Assembly: GCA_903885605.1 (NCBI GenBank)
Contig: CAISJD010000097.1
Location: 17,165-81,164 of the forward strand
DNA length: 64,000 nucleotides
Source: an uncultured Chthonomonas sp.
GTDB lineage: Bacteria; Armatimonadota; Chthonomonadetes; Chthonomonadales; CAJBBX01
Direction: 5' to 3'
Within the stretch, counting starts at the first letter, position 1, and each line of letters opens with the position of its first letter. The position numbers and the translations under genes were made by a program. The notes below the pieces were generated by a model. The model worked only from the letters and a program-made list of their open reading frames with translations. It had not been told where the DNA came from and did not search any database. Positions 35,208 through 43,389 of this stretch are shown in pieces.

Positions 35208-36992
35208 TCAGGTCCGCTTCGCTCCGCGCACCGGGAAGCGCTGGATGATGGGGTAGTCGCCCACCAGCGTGAAGCCGAACTCTTCGCGGCCGCCGGGCAG
35301 GCGGAGGCGGACCTGCTGCACGCCCTGGTTGTGCGGGTTGCAGGCGATGACGAGCAGCGTCTTGCCGTTGGCCGAGAGCTTCACGCGTGCCAGGGGCTCC
35401 TTCCGCAGGCCGGCGAAGCTCGGGTAGCGCTCGTCGCCCGTGCGCCAGATGCCGTTGGTGGAGCTCCACAGCTCGGGCATCTGCCACCGCGTGGCGGCCT
35501 CGATGATGTCCTTGTTGCGGCTCGCCTGCCACATGCCCAGCACGTGGTAGTTGTAGAGCCCGAAGTACTTCATGTAGTACTGCATCCAGGTCTCTTCGCC
35601 GTTCACGGTCCGCTTGACCGAGGGCTCCCGGGTGCGCCAGTCAGAGTAGTCGCGCAGCTCCTCGGAGTAGCGCGTGCCCACGTCCCAGCACTGCAGGCCG
35701 TCCATGACGCAGTGGCCGAAGAGCGACAGCGCGTAGGTGGCCGAGGCCGGAACCTGGTGCTTCAGCCCCTCCAGCCGCGTCTGGCCGGAGGCGTCGGTGA
35801 AGCGGTACTGCGAGAGCGGATAGCCGTCGACGAACTCGGTCTGGATCCAGCTCGAGAGCACGTTGGGCACGTTGGGGCGGGCCAGCTTGCCCTGCTCCCA
35901 CTCCTGCAGGAAGGCGTAGAGCTGCGAGGGCTTGGAGTTGTTGATCCAGTAGACCGACGGGTTGCCGTAGTTCAGGCCGCAGCGGCTGAAGACGGGCGCG
36001 AGGTCGTCGGCGGGGTGGTCGTACTTCTCGCGCCACTGCCGCGCGCCCCGCTCATCCACCACGCCGCAGGGCCGTCCCTGGTCGTCGAAGCTGTCGAAGA
36101 TGCGGAACGAGGAGCGCAGCACGCCCACTCCCCAGCAGCCGATCAGCACGTCGGGCCTCTTCGCGCGCACCTTGCCGATGAGCTCCGCGAAGGCCTCGTA
36201 CTGGCTGTCCTGCCATGCGTAGGAGCCGGGCGCCTCGAAGTCCGGGGTGATGATGGCGCAGCTCGCGGCATAGCCGTGGAAGGGCTCGATGTTCCAGCTC
36301 TTCGGGTTCGTCGGGTCGCCGAAGCGGTCCGACGCGCCGTCGTAGGTGATCCACTCGTTGTCGGTGAAGAGGTGCGCCCGCTGCTCCCGCGTGCCCTGGT
36401 TGCCGCCGTGGGTCATGGCGATGGGCGAGATATGCGTGAAGCCGAAGTCCAGGAGCGGCGGACGCCCCTTGCGGTCCTGCTGGCGGGCCTTGGCCGCGCC
36501 CTGCCAGTGGGCGATCTTGCCCCTGGGGAGCGTCCAGCCCGAAGGGAACCAGGAGCCCTCGTCGAAGTCGTACCCCAGCCGCCTGGTGGGGATGTGGAAC
36601 CACTCCGGCAGGCCGATCCGCTGCTTGCCGCCGAGGAGCAGGATCTCCTGGTAGTTCTCCTTCACCTCCCAGGGCTTGGCCGGGTTGTAGAACTCCACCG
36701 TGAGGTTGACGGGCAGGCCCGCGAACTCCGCCGGGAAGCGGTAGCCCTTCAGCGGGACCTCCATGGGCGCGCCCATGTTCAGCGTCCATCGCTTGGCCTG
36801 GCCCTCGACCTGGTAGCTCTCCCAGGCGGTGTCGGTGACGGTCAGCCCGTCGTCGGCCACCACGCAGCGCATGGCCAGGGCGCCGGCATGGTTGAAGATG
36901 CCGTCGGTGATCTGCGGCCAGAGCTTGACGGCCTTGGGCGCAGGCGCGGCCAGGCAGAGGGAGGCCAGAGCGAGCAGCGGCAGGCAGTGCAT
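35208..36992 (-). CDS. Secreted TIM-barrel-like protein, family unknown
   Basis: About 594 residues with a signal peptide (HCLPLLALASLCLAAPAP). A beta-rich start (residues 30-130) is followed by a long barrel-like region with FGFTHISPIAMTHGGNQG, DVLIGCWGVGVLRS, YALSLFGHCVMDGLQCWDVG and a short beta-sandwich end (LLVIACNPHNQGVQQVRLRLPGG), reminiscent of glycosidase C-terminal domains. I cannot assign a family or substrate. It begins in a TAATG overlap with the upstream gene, so the two form an operon. Confidence 0.65.
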   Translation of the reverse strand: MHCLPLLALASLCLAAPAPKAVKLWPQITDGIFNHAGALAMRCVVADDGLTVTDTAWESYQVEGQAKRWTLNMGAPMEVPLKGYRFPAEFAGLPVNLTVEFYNPAKPWEVKENYQEILLLGGKQRIGLPEWFHIPTRRLGYDFDEGSWFPSGWTLPRGKIAHWQGAAKARQQDRKGRPPLLDFGFTHISPIAMTHGGNQGTREQRAHLFTDNEWITYDGASDRFGDPTNPKSWNIEPFHGYAASCAIITPDFEAPGSYAWQDSQYEAFAELIGKVRAKRPDVLIGCWGVGVLRSSFRIFDSFDDQGRPCGVVDERGARQWREKYDHPADDLAPVFSRCGLNYGNPSVYWINNSKPSQLYAFLQEWEQGKLARPNVPNVLSSWIQTEFVDGYPLSQYRFTDASGQTRLEGLKHQVPASATYALSLFGHCVMDGLQCWDVGTRYSEELRDYSDWRTREPSVKRTVNGEETWMQYYMKYFGLYNYHVLGMWQASRNKDIIEAATRWQMPELWSSTNGIWRTGDERYPSFAGLRKEPLARVKLSANGKTLLVIACNPHNQGVQQVRLRLPGGREEFGFTLVGDYPIIQRFPVRGAKRT

Positions 36993-37942
36993 TACCGATT
37001 CCTTGGTACGAAGCGTTGCGTGAAGTCCAGCACCGACCCGGCAAAGGTCGTCGGGTCGCTGTCAGGCGTGGCGCGCGGCGGCGCGGGTATCCAGCTCTCG
37101 ATCACCATCTCGTCCGGCTTGCCGCCCACCAGCGCGTAGTCCAGCGCCTGCCGGGTGATCGACTCGTGCCACGTGGCCTCCGTCGCCAGGCCCGCGCGCT
37201 CCAGGTGCGGCTGGTCGGAGGCCCAGTAGATGAGGCTGAAAGGGAGCTTGCGGGCGCGGCAGTGCTCCTCGATCTTCCGAACCTCCTGCCACGAGCCCCG
37301 GCCGGCCAGCGTGAAGCTTACCCAATCCACGTCCAGCCGGAAGAAGTCCATGCCCCGCACGCCGCGCCGGGCCAGCTCGGCCTCCAGCGCGTCGATCCAG
37401 GCCCTCATCTCCTCCAGCGGGATGTACGGATAGGCCTCGATGTCGCCGATGAGGACGTCGGGGTAGGCCTTTCGGACGCGGGCGATGAAGTCGGCGGTCT
37501 CGGTCACGGCGTAGGCGTCGGGCTTCTTCAGGACCTGCCGCGTGCAGCAGAGGGGCTCGTCCAGCGCGACGGCGTGGATGCGCCCGCCCAGCCGCCGGAA
37601 CCGCTCCCACATGGGCTGCTGCGCGGCGAAGGCCTGGGCGCCGGTGGGGGCCCACTCCTTCACGGCGCCCACCTCCAGGCCGAGCTTCAGCCCCCAGCGG
37701 CCCAGCATGGGGAGCCAGCGCCCCAGCTCCGCGTCGGTGAACTGGCGGTTCAGCTGGTGGTCGGCATAGCCCAGAACCCGCACCTTCGCCCGCGCCGCCT
37801 GCCACGCTGCCGGCTTCTCGAAGAGCTCGCGCAGGGAGCGCCCCTTCTCGTGCGACGGAGGGACCATCCAGACCGAAGGCGCCGCCCCGGCCGCGCAGCT
37901 TAAGCCCGCCACCGTCGCCACAACCGCTACAAGGCCGCGCAT
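36992..37942 (-). CDS. Secreted TIM-barrel-like protein, family unknown
   Basis: About 316 residues with a signal peptide (VAVVATVAGLSCAAGA) and GGGGGAGGGG upstream. Barrel-type alternation is visible: VRVLGYADHQLNRQFTDAEL, WGLKLGLEVGAVKEW, IHAVALDEPLCCTRQVL, DVLIGDIEAYPYIPLEEM, FFRLDVDWVSFT. Acidic residues at strand ends (ALDEP, GDIEAY, RLDVDW) look like a glycosidase-type active site. Family not recognised. First gene of a two-gene minus-strand operon. Confidence 0.65.
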   Translation of the reverse strand: MRGLVAVVATVAGLSCAAGAAPSVWMVPPSHEKGRSLRELFEKPAAWQAARAKVRVLGYADHQLNRQFTDAELGRWLPMLGRWGLKLGLEVGAVKEWAPTGAQAFAAQQPMWERFRRLGGRIHAVALDEPLCCTRQVLKKPDAYAVTETADFIARVRKAYPDVLIGDIEAYPYIPLEEMRAWIDALEAELARRGVRGMDFFRLDVDWVSFTLAGRGSWQEVRKIEEHCRARKLPFSLIYWASDQPHLERAGLATEATWHESITRQALDYALVGGKPDEMVIESWIPAPPRATPDSDPTTFAGSVLDFTQRFVPRNR

Positions 37943-37963
37943 TCGCCCCTCCCCCTTGGAGAT

Positions 37964-38010
37964 CCTGATCCCGAAAGTGATAGACGTAGTACGGTCAGGT
38001 TGGGATCAGG
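37964..38010. repeat. Inverted repeat at the end of the TOPRIM-like gene
   Basis: CCTGATCCC (37964-37972) and GGGATCAGG (38002-38010), 9-bp arms, 29-base loop, overlapping the last codons of the minus-strand TOPRIM-like gene. It may end that transcript before the next minus-strand gene. Confidence 0.45.
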
Positions 38011-38833
38011 GACCGGGGGACGCGGCGAGCCGGTCGCGCAAGATACGCCACTCCGGCTGGAGTGCGAGGGCTTGCTCCGGGTTATGTAGGACCCAGTCAC
38101 GGATGCGCGCACGGAACTCACCGGGCGCCTGTAGGCCGACCGAACTCAGCCGGCCGGCCAACGCCGCCATGAGGTCCTTCCCCGAGAACCAGCGGAGTAT
38201 CCGGGTGGAGTCGTGAACGAGGCCGTCGTCGAAGCGGCGGGCGTAGCCGTCGAAGCGCTCCCGCAGCAATCCGGGCTCAAGCTCACTGTTCCACGCGTTC
38301 CGGTACTCAGCCACATGGGCGTCCATCCAGCCGGAAACGGACACAGGGTCGAGCCGACCGGGCAGGATGAAGTCCTTGCCGCTATCGACGCCGGTGTCGA
38401 GTCTATACCAGCGCACCATGGCCTGCCGTGAGCTGCCAATGGCCCATCGCGCCGCCTGGTACCAGCGGATCGAGGCCGCTGCCGCCTGCAGCGCGGACTC
38501 GTAGTTACCCGCCACCGCCAGCACGGCATCGGCGACAAGCGAGGGCTCCAAGAGGTAGCACTCCAGGCTGTGCCGAGACCACCGCCAGCCCAGGGGCGCG
38601 CCTTGCGCGGTCGCCCTGTCGATGACCGGCTCGTCGGACCGGCCGCCCGGCTCGAAGTCGAAATCACGGTCCCGCAGGTAGGCGGCACGCTGCCCGAGCT
38701 GGAGTGCATCCGTGACCCTTGTCACCAGAACCAGCTTGCCGCCGACCCGCTCGACTGTTGGCATGCCGCGACACAGCGCCGCCAGAATCGTGGCGTCCAG
38801 TCTGCCTTCCACGAACAGCCGGTCTATAGGCAT
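38006..38833 (-). CDS. DUF4435/TOPRIM-like protein, AriB-like partner of the adjacent ATPase
   Basis: About 275 residues; ATG 38833 overlaps the end of the upstream ATPase gene by ten bases. TOPRIM/DUF4435 landmarks are FVEGRLDATIL with Glu9, YLRDRDFDFEPG with the acidic DRDFD at 55-59, and WSRHSLECYLLEPSLV (about 85-100), the H-x-hE-YLL motif of DUF4435. The C-terminal half is helical. In PARIS systems AriB is a DUF4435 TOPRIM nuclease released by the AriA ATPase when an anti-restriction protein is sensed. Gene order and overlap fit that pairing, but sequence alone does not separate PARIS from other ATPase/TOPRIM pairs such as OLD-like ones. Confidence 0.65.
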   Translation of the reverse strand: MPIDRLFVEGRLDATILAALCRGMPTVERVGGKLVLVTRVTDALQLGQRAAYLRDRDFDFEPGGRSDEPVIDRATAQGAPLGWRWSRHSLECYLLEPSLVADAVLAVAGNYESALQAAAASIRWYQAARWAIGSSRQAMVRWYRLDTGVDSGKDFILPGRLDPVSVSGWMDAHVAEYRNAWNSELEPGLLRERFDGYARRFDDGLVHDSTRILRWFSGKDLMAALAGRLSSVGLQAPGEFRARIRDWVLHNPEQALALQPEWRILRDRLAASPGP

Positions 38834-39894
38834 AGTCGGCCCCGCTCCAGGCGGACCTGCCACTCGTGGGGCACTGCGCCCTCAAGGTAGGGCGAGTGCG
38901 TCGTGGCAATGTACTGGCAGTCGGGCCCGAGGTGCGGCAGGGCGGCAAGCAGGGCCTGCTGCTGCGGCGGGTGCAGGTGCATCTCCAGTTCGTCGACCAG
39001 AACGATGGAGCGGGCGATGCTCATCGGGACGAAGCGGCAGATGAGCGCCATCACGGCCTGTTCACCGGATGACATTTCCGAGATGTCGAACTCAACGTCC
39101 TCGCGCCCGAGCAGGAAGAGGCCGTTGGCGCTGCCCTGCGCCGAGGCGGCGTCGCGCTCCGCCGGGCCAATGATTCGGGTACCGGGGTAGATGGCGCCGA
39201 ACCGTTGCTCGACCTCACTGATATAGTCGCGCCCGCGCCCGGAACTGTGGTAGCCCCACCACTCCTTGAAGGAGCCACGGAGCTGCTCGACGCCTGCCAC
39301 CCAGTCACCGGCGTCCTGCCCCGGCTCGAGCCGGGCCGTGCCCAGATTGCGGTACTGGTCGAACCAGAACACATCGCCCAGCCGCGAGAAGTAGTCATAG
39401 AACCTCAGCGGCAGCTGCGCCGAGAGGGTCCTGACGTAGTAGCGGCCCAGGAACTGGCATACGCCCTCGGGGCCTTGCGGCGAGGTCAGTCTGCCACCCT
39501 CGTAGCGAAGAGTGACCACGGTGTGGCGGCTTGGCTCAATGACCCGATGCGCCTGAAGCCAGTCGGTGGGTCGGCTATCGCGCCACGTGCCGTAGAGCTC
39601 GGCGACGGCTTCGATTTCGTCGTCGTCGAACCGCACCTGGAGCTCCACCATGGGCGGGCCCAGCGTCGCGATCCGGTCGGCCATGAAGCCGTTCCAGGCG
39701 AGTTGCGACGCATCCCTGGTCTGGCGCGTTGCCAGCGACAGGACCAGTGCGATCGCTTGAAGGACGCTGGTCTTGCCGGAGCCGTTGTCGCCCAGGAGCA
39801 GCGTGAGCCGGCGTAGCCCGTCGTAGGCGCTCAGATCAACGTTGAGCTCTCGCACGACCCTGAAGTTCTGTATTGAAACCTTTGCGAGCTTCAT
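38824..39894 (-). CDS. ABC/SMC-type AAA ATPase (AAA_15/21-like), AriA-like
   Basis: About 356 residues. Walker A GDNGSGKTS at 35-43 follows the usual SIQNFRVVRELNVDLS opening; ABC signature SSGEQ is near 275-279; Walker B IVLVDELEMHLHP near 297-309 with catalytic Glu302; H-loop ATTHSPYL with His333. The short middle (about 90-260) contains no zinc hook or long coiled coil. This is the cytoplasmic sensor-ATPase type found in OLD, PARIS, Septu and retron systems. It overlaps a DUF4435/TOPRIM-like gene on its 3' side, the AriA-AriB order. At about 356 residues it is on the short side for AriA. Confidence 0.85.
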   Translation of the reverse strand: MKLAKVSIQNFRVVRELNVDLSAYDGLRRLTLLLGDNGSGKTSVLQAIALVLSLATRQTRDASQLAWNGFMADRIATLGPPMVELQVRFDDDEIEAVAELYGTWRDSRPTDWLQAHRVIEPSRHTVVTLRYEGGRLTSPQGPEGVCQFLGRYYVRTLSAQLPLRFYDYFSRLGDVFWFDQYRNLGTARLEPGQDAGDWVAGVEQLRGSFKEWWGYHSSGRGRDYISEVEQRFGAIYPGTRIIGPAERDAASAQGSANGLFLLGREDVEFDISEMSSGEQAVMALICRFVPMSIARSIVLVDELEMHLHPPQQQALLAALPHLGPDCQYIATTHSPYLEGAVPHEWQVRLERGRLCL

Positions 39895-40023
39895 GAAAGA
39901 CGCCCCCGGGCGGCGGGCCCACGCGCATTCGGGTACTGTAGGCGCTGCACGGTCGATTGTACCTAAGAGATGGGGACGCTGCCCGAAGCCACCATCTGAC
40001 CCCCTCCGCCAAGGAGCCGCCGA

Positions 40024-40668
40024 ATGAGCGTAATGGGACCCGGTGATCGAAGCCGCGTGGCTCGCCTGCCCGGCAGGGCCGCCTACGACCGCGAGACGAT
40101 CTGCGCCATCATCGACGAAGCGCCCCTCTGCCACGTCGGCTTCGTGGACCACGGCCAGCCTACGGTGATCCCCACGCTGCACGGGCGGCTGGGCGACACG
40201 CTCGTCATTCACGGGGCGCAGCGGTCGCGCCTCATCGAGCGGGCCGCATCCGGCGAGCCGGTCTGCCTCACCTTCACGCTGCTGGACGGGCTCGTCCTCG
40301 CGCGCTCGGCCTTCCACCACTCGGTGAACTACCGCTCGGCGGTGGTCTTCGGCGCAGGATGGCGCGTGAAGGAGGACGAGGAGAAGCTGGCGGCGCTGGA
40401 GGCGATCACCGACCGCCTCATGCCGGGCCGCTGGGCCGAGGTCCGCCCGCCCAACCCCCGCGAGCTGGCCGCCACGGCGGTGGTGGCAATCCGCATTGAG
40501 GAGGCCTCCGCCAAGCTCCGCACCGGCCCCCCGGTCGACGACCCTGCCGACCTGGCGTTGCCGATCTGGGCAGGAGTAGCGCCTCTCACCACGCAGTTCG
40601 CCACTCCGGAGCCGGCAGAGGACCTAACGCCCGGTACCCCGCTCCCCAGGGCGTTACGACCGCGGTAA
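40024..40668 (+). CDS. Pyridoxamine 5'-phosphate oxidase-related FMN-binding protein
   Basis: About 214 residues with AAGGAG seven bases before the ATG. The split-barrel signature of PNPOx-like/NimA-type flavoproteins is clear: [66 protein letters not shown] and [18 protein letters not shown]. It probably binds FMN or F420; substrate unknown. Most of the last third of the coding sequence (from about RPPNPRE to the end) has a degraded copy at 42513-42667, so the gene marks one side of the rearranged zone. Confidence 0.88.
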   Translation: MSVMGPGDRSRVARLPGRAAYDRETICAIIDEAPLCHVGFVDHGQPTVIPTLHGRLGDTLVIHGAQRSRLIERAASGEPVCLTFTLLDGLVLARSAFHHSVNYRSAVVFGAGWRVKEDEEKLAALEAITDRLMPGRWAEVRPPNPRELAATAVVAIRIEEASAKLRTGPPVDDPADLALPIWAGVAPLTTQFATPEPAEDLTPGTPLPRALRPR

Positions 40669-40773
40669 CCCGGCGCCCTCCGCCCCCTCTGCCGTTCCTT
40701 CGTCCCGCGGCAGGATTTCCTCCCTCCGGCGCCGAATCAGCCATACAACACCCGCTCCCGTCGAGGTTGGCCC

Positions 40774-41147
40774 ATGTCGAAATGGCTCATCAAGAACGAG
40801 AAAGACGGTACCGTGCTCGCCCTCATCCCGGCGGCGAGTTCCTCGCGGGAGACGGCAAGGGCTTCCCTGTGACCCTTCCCGCCTACTACATCGCGGTGAC
40901 ACCGGTGACGAACGCGCAGTTCTCTCGGTTCGTTCGGGAAACGCGGAGATCGGGCTGGACCGATCCCGGTGGCAAGGACGACCATCCCGCGGTCAACGTC
41001 AACTGGGACGATGCGGCTGCCTACTGCGCCTGGGCCGGCCTGCGGCTGCCGAGCGAACTGGAGTGGGAGAAGGGCGCCCGGGGCCTGGACGGCCGCGATC
41101 AGCGCCAGACGAATGACCTATGCGCGACTCACGGACGGAGGGTCTGA
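40774..41147 (+). pseudogene. Broken formylglycine-generating-enzyme (FGE-sulfatase) gene
   Basis: ATG 40774 starts [20 protein letters not shown], then the frame must shift near 40830 to read [35 protein letters not shown] ... [38 protein letters not shown]. This is the N-terminal half of an FGE-sulfatase domain. One G appears to be missing at the shift (CCGGCGGCGAG where IPAGEF needs one more), and the sequence stops matching the family at about 41100, losing the catalytic C-terminal half. The 3' end is overlapped by the minus-strand doc-like gene. Confidence 0.75.
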
Positions 41148-41530
41148 AGCCACCACGCCGTCAGTTCGGCCTTCGTCATCGCCCCGTCGGCCAGTGCCAG
41201 GGTGACGGATTCGAGCCCCTCCGGGCTCGGCAGCGTCTCCTCGGGTATCCCGTTCAGTGTCAGGAACAGGACCGCCGCGAAGGCCGCGACTCGCTTGTTC
41301 CCGTCTACAAAGGTGTGGTTCTGGTACAGATGAAAGTGCAGCGCGGCCGCCTGCTCCGCGAGACCGGCATGGAAGTAGACCCCGCCGAACATGGCGCGCG
41401 GCATCTCGATGGCGGACTCCAGCAGCGCCCAGTCGCGAACCCCCGTGCATCCTCCCTCCGCGGCCAGTGTGTCGTCGTGAATGGCGAGGACGTTGGCGAG
41501 GCTCAGGAACCGGACGGCCGTCAGGCTCAC
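41129..41530 (-). CDS. doc: Doc-family (Fic) toxin
   Basis: 133 residues. The Fic core HTFVDGNKR (72-80) is intact, preceded by FHLYQNHTF and followed by [14 protein letters not shown], as in Doc toxins; the N-terminus ([31 protein letters not shown]) also matches Doc. Doc phosphorylates EF-Tu and halts translation. It overlaps the upstream antitoxin gene by four bases, the normal antitoxin-first order. Confidence 0.92.
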   Translation of the reverse strand: MSLTAVRFLSLANVLAIHDDTLAAEGGCTGVRDWALLESAIEMPRAMFGGVYFHAGLAEQAAALHFHLYQNHTFVDGNKRVAAFAAVLFLTLNGIPEETLPSPEGLESVTLALADGAMTKAELTAWWLQTLRP

Positions 41531-41754
41531 TTCGCCAGGTTCTCGAGCATCCGCCCGTAGCGCGGGCGAAGCCGCGCCATGGCTTCGCCCAACTCCTGCG
41601 CAGGCACGCCGGTATCGGCAGGGGTGATCACCAGGGAGCCACCGTGAAGCGTGATGTGCACGGGCGTATCCGCGGTCATGTGGAGTGCCTCAAGAATCGT
41701 CCGGTCGAAGACCAGGGCCACACTGTTGCCGTGGCGCTGCAAGGTGCGCGTCAT
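41527..41754 (-). CDS. AbrB/MazE-type antitoxin of the Doc toxin
   Basis: 75 residues with GGGAGGT before the ATG. The N-terminal 45 residues form a swapped-hairpin AbrB domain (RHGNSVALVFDRTILEALHM, VHITLHGGSLVITPAD), which would bind the promoter; the C-terminal helix (QELGEAMARLRPRYGRMLENL) would bind Doc. Many doc genes pair with Phd, so the AbrB-type partner is a less common combination. A near-consensus promoter lies just upstream. Confidence 0.85.
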   Translation of the reverse strand: MTRTLQRHGNSVALVFDRTILEALHMTADTPVHITLHGGSLVITPADTGVPAQELGEAMARLRPRYGRMLENLAK

Positions 41755-41783
41755 GGCGATACCTCCCGGCTCGTTAGTACACC

Positions 41784-41812
41784 GTTATAACACACGGCCG
41801 GGCACGTGTCAA
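41784..41812 (-). promoter_or_regulatory. Promoter of the antitoxin-doc operon
   Basis: On the minus strand TTGACA (41812-41807), a 17-base spacer and TATAAC (41789-41784). The AT-rich stretch GTTATAACGGTGTACTAAC over the -10 has GTTA/TAAC ends and is a plausible site for autoregulation by the antitoxin. Confidence 0.8.
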
Positions 41813-41896
41813 CCGCTCTCCCCTCGGCTGGTCTGAGTGCATGGGAGAGATCACGCTGAACGACAGGCGACAACGACGCGAGGGTTGGGGCGCCAG

Positions 41897-42109
41897 GGTG
41901 TCTACTCCAAAGCCGACCTGATGACCATGCGGGCGTTTGCCGAGACGTGGCCGGACCCCCAAATCGTCCAACAGGCTGTTGGACAACTGCCGTGGGGCCA
42001 CGACCTCGTGCTGCTGACGAGGCCTAAGTCGCCGGAGCTCCGCCTGGCCTATGCGCAGCGCGCTACCCGGCACGGCTGGTCGCGGAGCGTTCTCAGCACG
42101 CACGTCGAA
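41897..42109 (+). pseudogene. Fragment of a DUF1016 (YhcG-type) nuclease gene
   Basis: Reads GVYSKADLMTMRAFAETWPD, IVQQAVGQLPWGHDLVLL and RLAYAQRATRHGWSRSVL, the N-terminal DUF1016 domain of YhcG-like proteins, in which this region is very conserved. The C-terminal PD-(D/E)XK nuclease domain is missing and the frame runs into unrelated sequence after STHVE. The nearest ATG (41837) adds an unrelated leader. Confidence 0.8.
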
Positions 42110-42124
42110 CGCCGGCCGACATCT

Positions 42125-42466
42125 GCGTGGAGGAGCCCATCGAGCATACGCCCATGGTCCCGTCGCAGGTCTACTTCGACACGCCGGGGCACTTCCACAT
42201 CGGCGCCCGGGCGTGCGCGGCTCGACTGGAGCGAACGGTCCAACGGCCACCGGTACTGGACCCCGGGCCCTGCCGAGGAGAGGGAGTGCGTCTACACCCT
42301 CAACGAGGGAGACACGCTCCGCATCTCACCGCCGGGCGTGGCGGGTCAGCACCGGCTCCGGGTGGAGTTCGCGGTGGACGCCGAGCGGTACCTCTGCGCC
42401 ACGGTCCACGACCTGAAGCTGAAGCGCGACATCCGCGAGAACGCCCGGCTCGTGAAGCTGCGATAG
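42125..42466 (+). pseudogene. C-terminal fragment of an Hsp70-like gene, frameshifted
   Basis: Reads VEEPIEHTPMVPSQVYFDTP then GHFHIGARA in one frame (to about 42215), then RYWTPGPAEERECVYTLNEG, RLRVEFAVDAERYLCATVHD and LKLKRDIRENARLVKLR in another, ending in a normal stop. The wording resembles the tail of Hsp70-family proteins of environmental bacteria; that assignment is tentative. A frameshift near 42210 and the missing front make it a remnant joined to the DUF1016 fragment. Confidence 0.55.
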
Positions 42467-42512
42467 CCGAAGCCCAACCGAGCCGCCAGGGCTGAGGGCG
42501 TCCTCCGGCTCT

Positions 42513-42667
42513 TCCGCCCGCCCAACCCACGCGAGCCGGCCGCCACGGCGGCGGTGGCGATCCGCATTGAGGAGGCCTCCGCCAAGCTGCGCACCGGCCC
42601 CCCGGTCGACGACCCCGCCGACCTGGCGCCCGGAACGCCTCTACCGGGAGCGCTCAGGGGGCGCTAG
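42513..42667 (+). pseudogene. Duplicated 3' fragment of the pyridoxamine-oxidase-like gene
   Basis: 42513-42627 is almost identical to 40443-40557 (protein RPPNPRE then [20 protein letters not shown]), followed, after loss of about 70 bases present in the original, by a similar tail and stop. It is a direct repeat of the oxidase gene's 3' end about 2.07 kb away. Confidence 0.85.
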
Positions 42668-42702
42668 CCCGGCCGCGGCCGTGCTCCATTCGGGTACGGG
42701 GC

Positions 42703-43389
42703 CTACGGCGGAGCCAGCGAGCCCTTGCCGAGCCACTGGCTCCAGACCGCCGCCTTCAGGTCGCCGCGCCGCACGGCGGGGTCGGCCGCAACGATGGCGC
42801 GGACCTTGTCCAACTCCTTCTCACGGAAGATCAGGACCTGGCGGACGGCGCCGGGCTTCGTGGCCCTGAACGCCACAGCGGGACCATCGGCTGCAGACAG
42901 CTTGAGGTAGCGCGAGGGATCGGCCTTGCGCTTCTCCTGACCGGGCGCGGCCGTGAAGATGGCGATGGAGTGCTGCTCGATGCCGGTCTCCTCGGGCGTC
43001 CCGAGGGCCATGGCGGCCATCTCGCCCTCGATGGCCACGGGCTTCATCACCCGGTGCTGGATGTAGGGGTCCTCGACGAAGTGGCGCGCCGCATCACCGG
43101 CCGAGGCGATGTCCAGGACCACGATGCCGCGCACCTTGCGGTCGGGATCGCTCAGCGGCCCGGCGAGCTTCAGGACGCCCTCGGCGTGGCGCTTCTTGAA
43201 GTTGCCGATATGCTCGGCCTGCCACTTCTCCAGTGTGGCCTGGTCGTGGCCGCCGGAGCCCTGATCCAGCTCCAGGAATATGAAGACCATCTTGTGGGGC
43301 CCCTTCCCTGATGCGGCATGGGCCGGTAGTGCGGCGGACATGGCCGCGAGGCAGCCCAGGATGCCGTAGAACCGCGCTCGTATGCTCAT
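42703..43389 (-). CDS. Secreted YciI-like protein
   Basis: 228 residues with a signal peptide (GILGCLAAMSAALPAHAA). The mature N-terminal half is YciI-like (KMVFIFLELDQGSGG, WQAEHIGNFKKRHAEGVLKLAGPL, GIVVLDIASAGDAARHFVEDPYIQ), a ferredoxin-like alpha/beta fold, and the second half (residues 125-228) repeats a similar but weaker pattern. YciI-like domains are usually cytoplasmic, so an exported version is uncommon. Role unknown. Confidence 0.75.
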   Translation of the reverse strand: MSIRARFYGILGCLAAMSAALPAHAASGKGPHKMVFIFLELDQGSGGHDQATLEKWQAEHIGNFKKRHAEGVLKLAGPLSDPDRKVRGIVVLDIASAGDAARHFVEDPYIQHRVMKPVAIEGEMAAMALGTPEETGIEQHSIAIFTAAPGQEKRKADPSRYLKLSAADGPAVAFRATKPGAVRQVLIFREKELDKVRAIVAADPAVRRGDLKAAVWSQWLGKGSLAPP

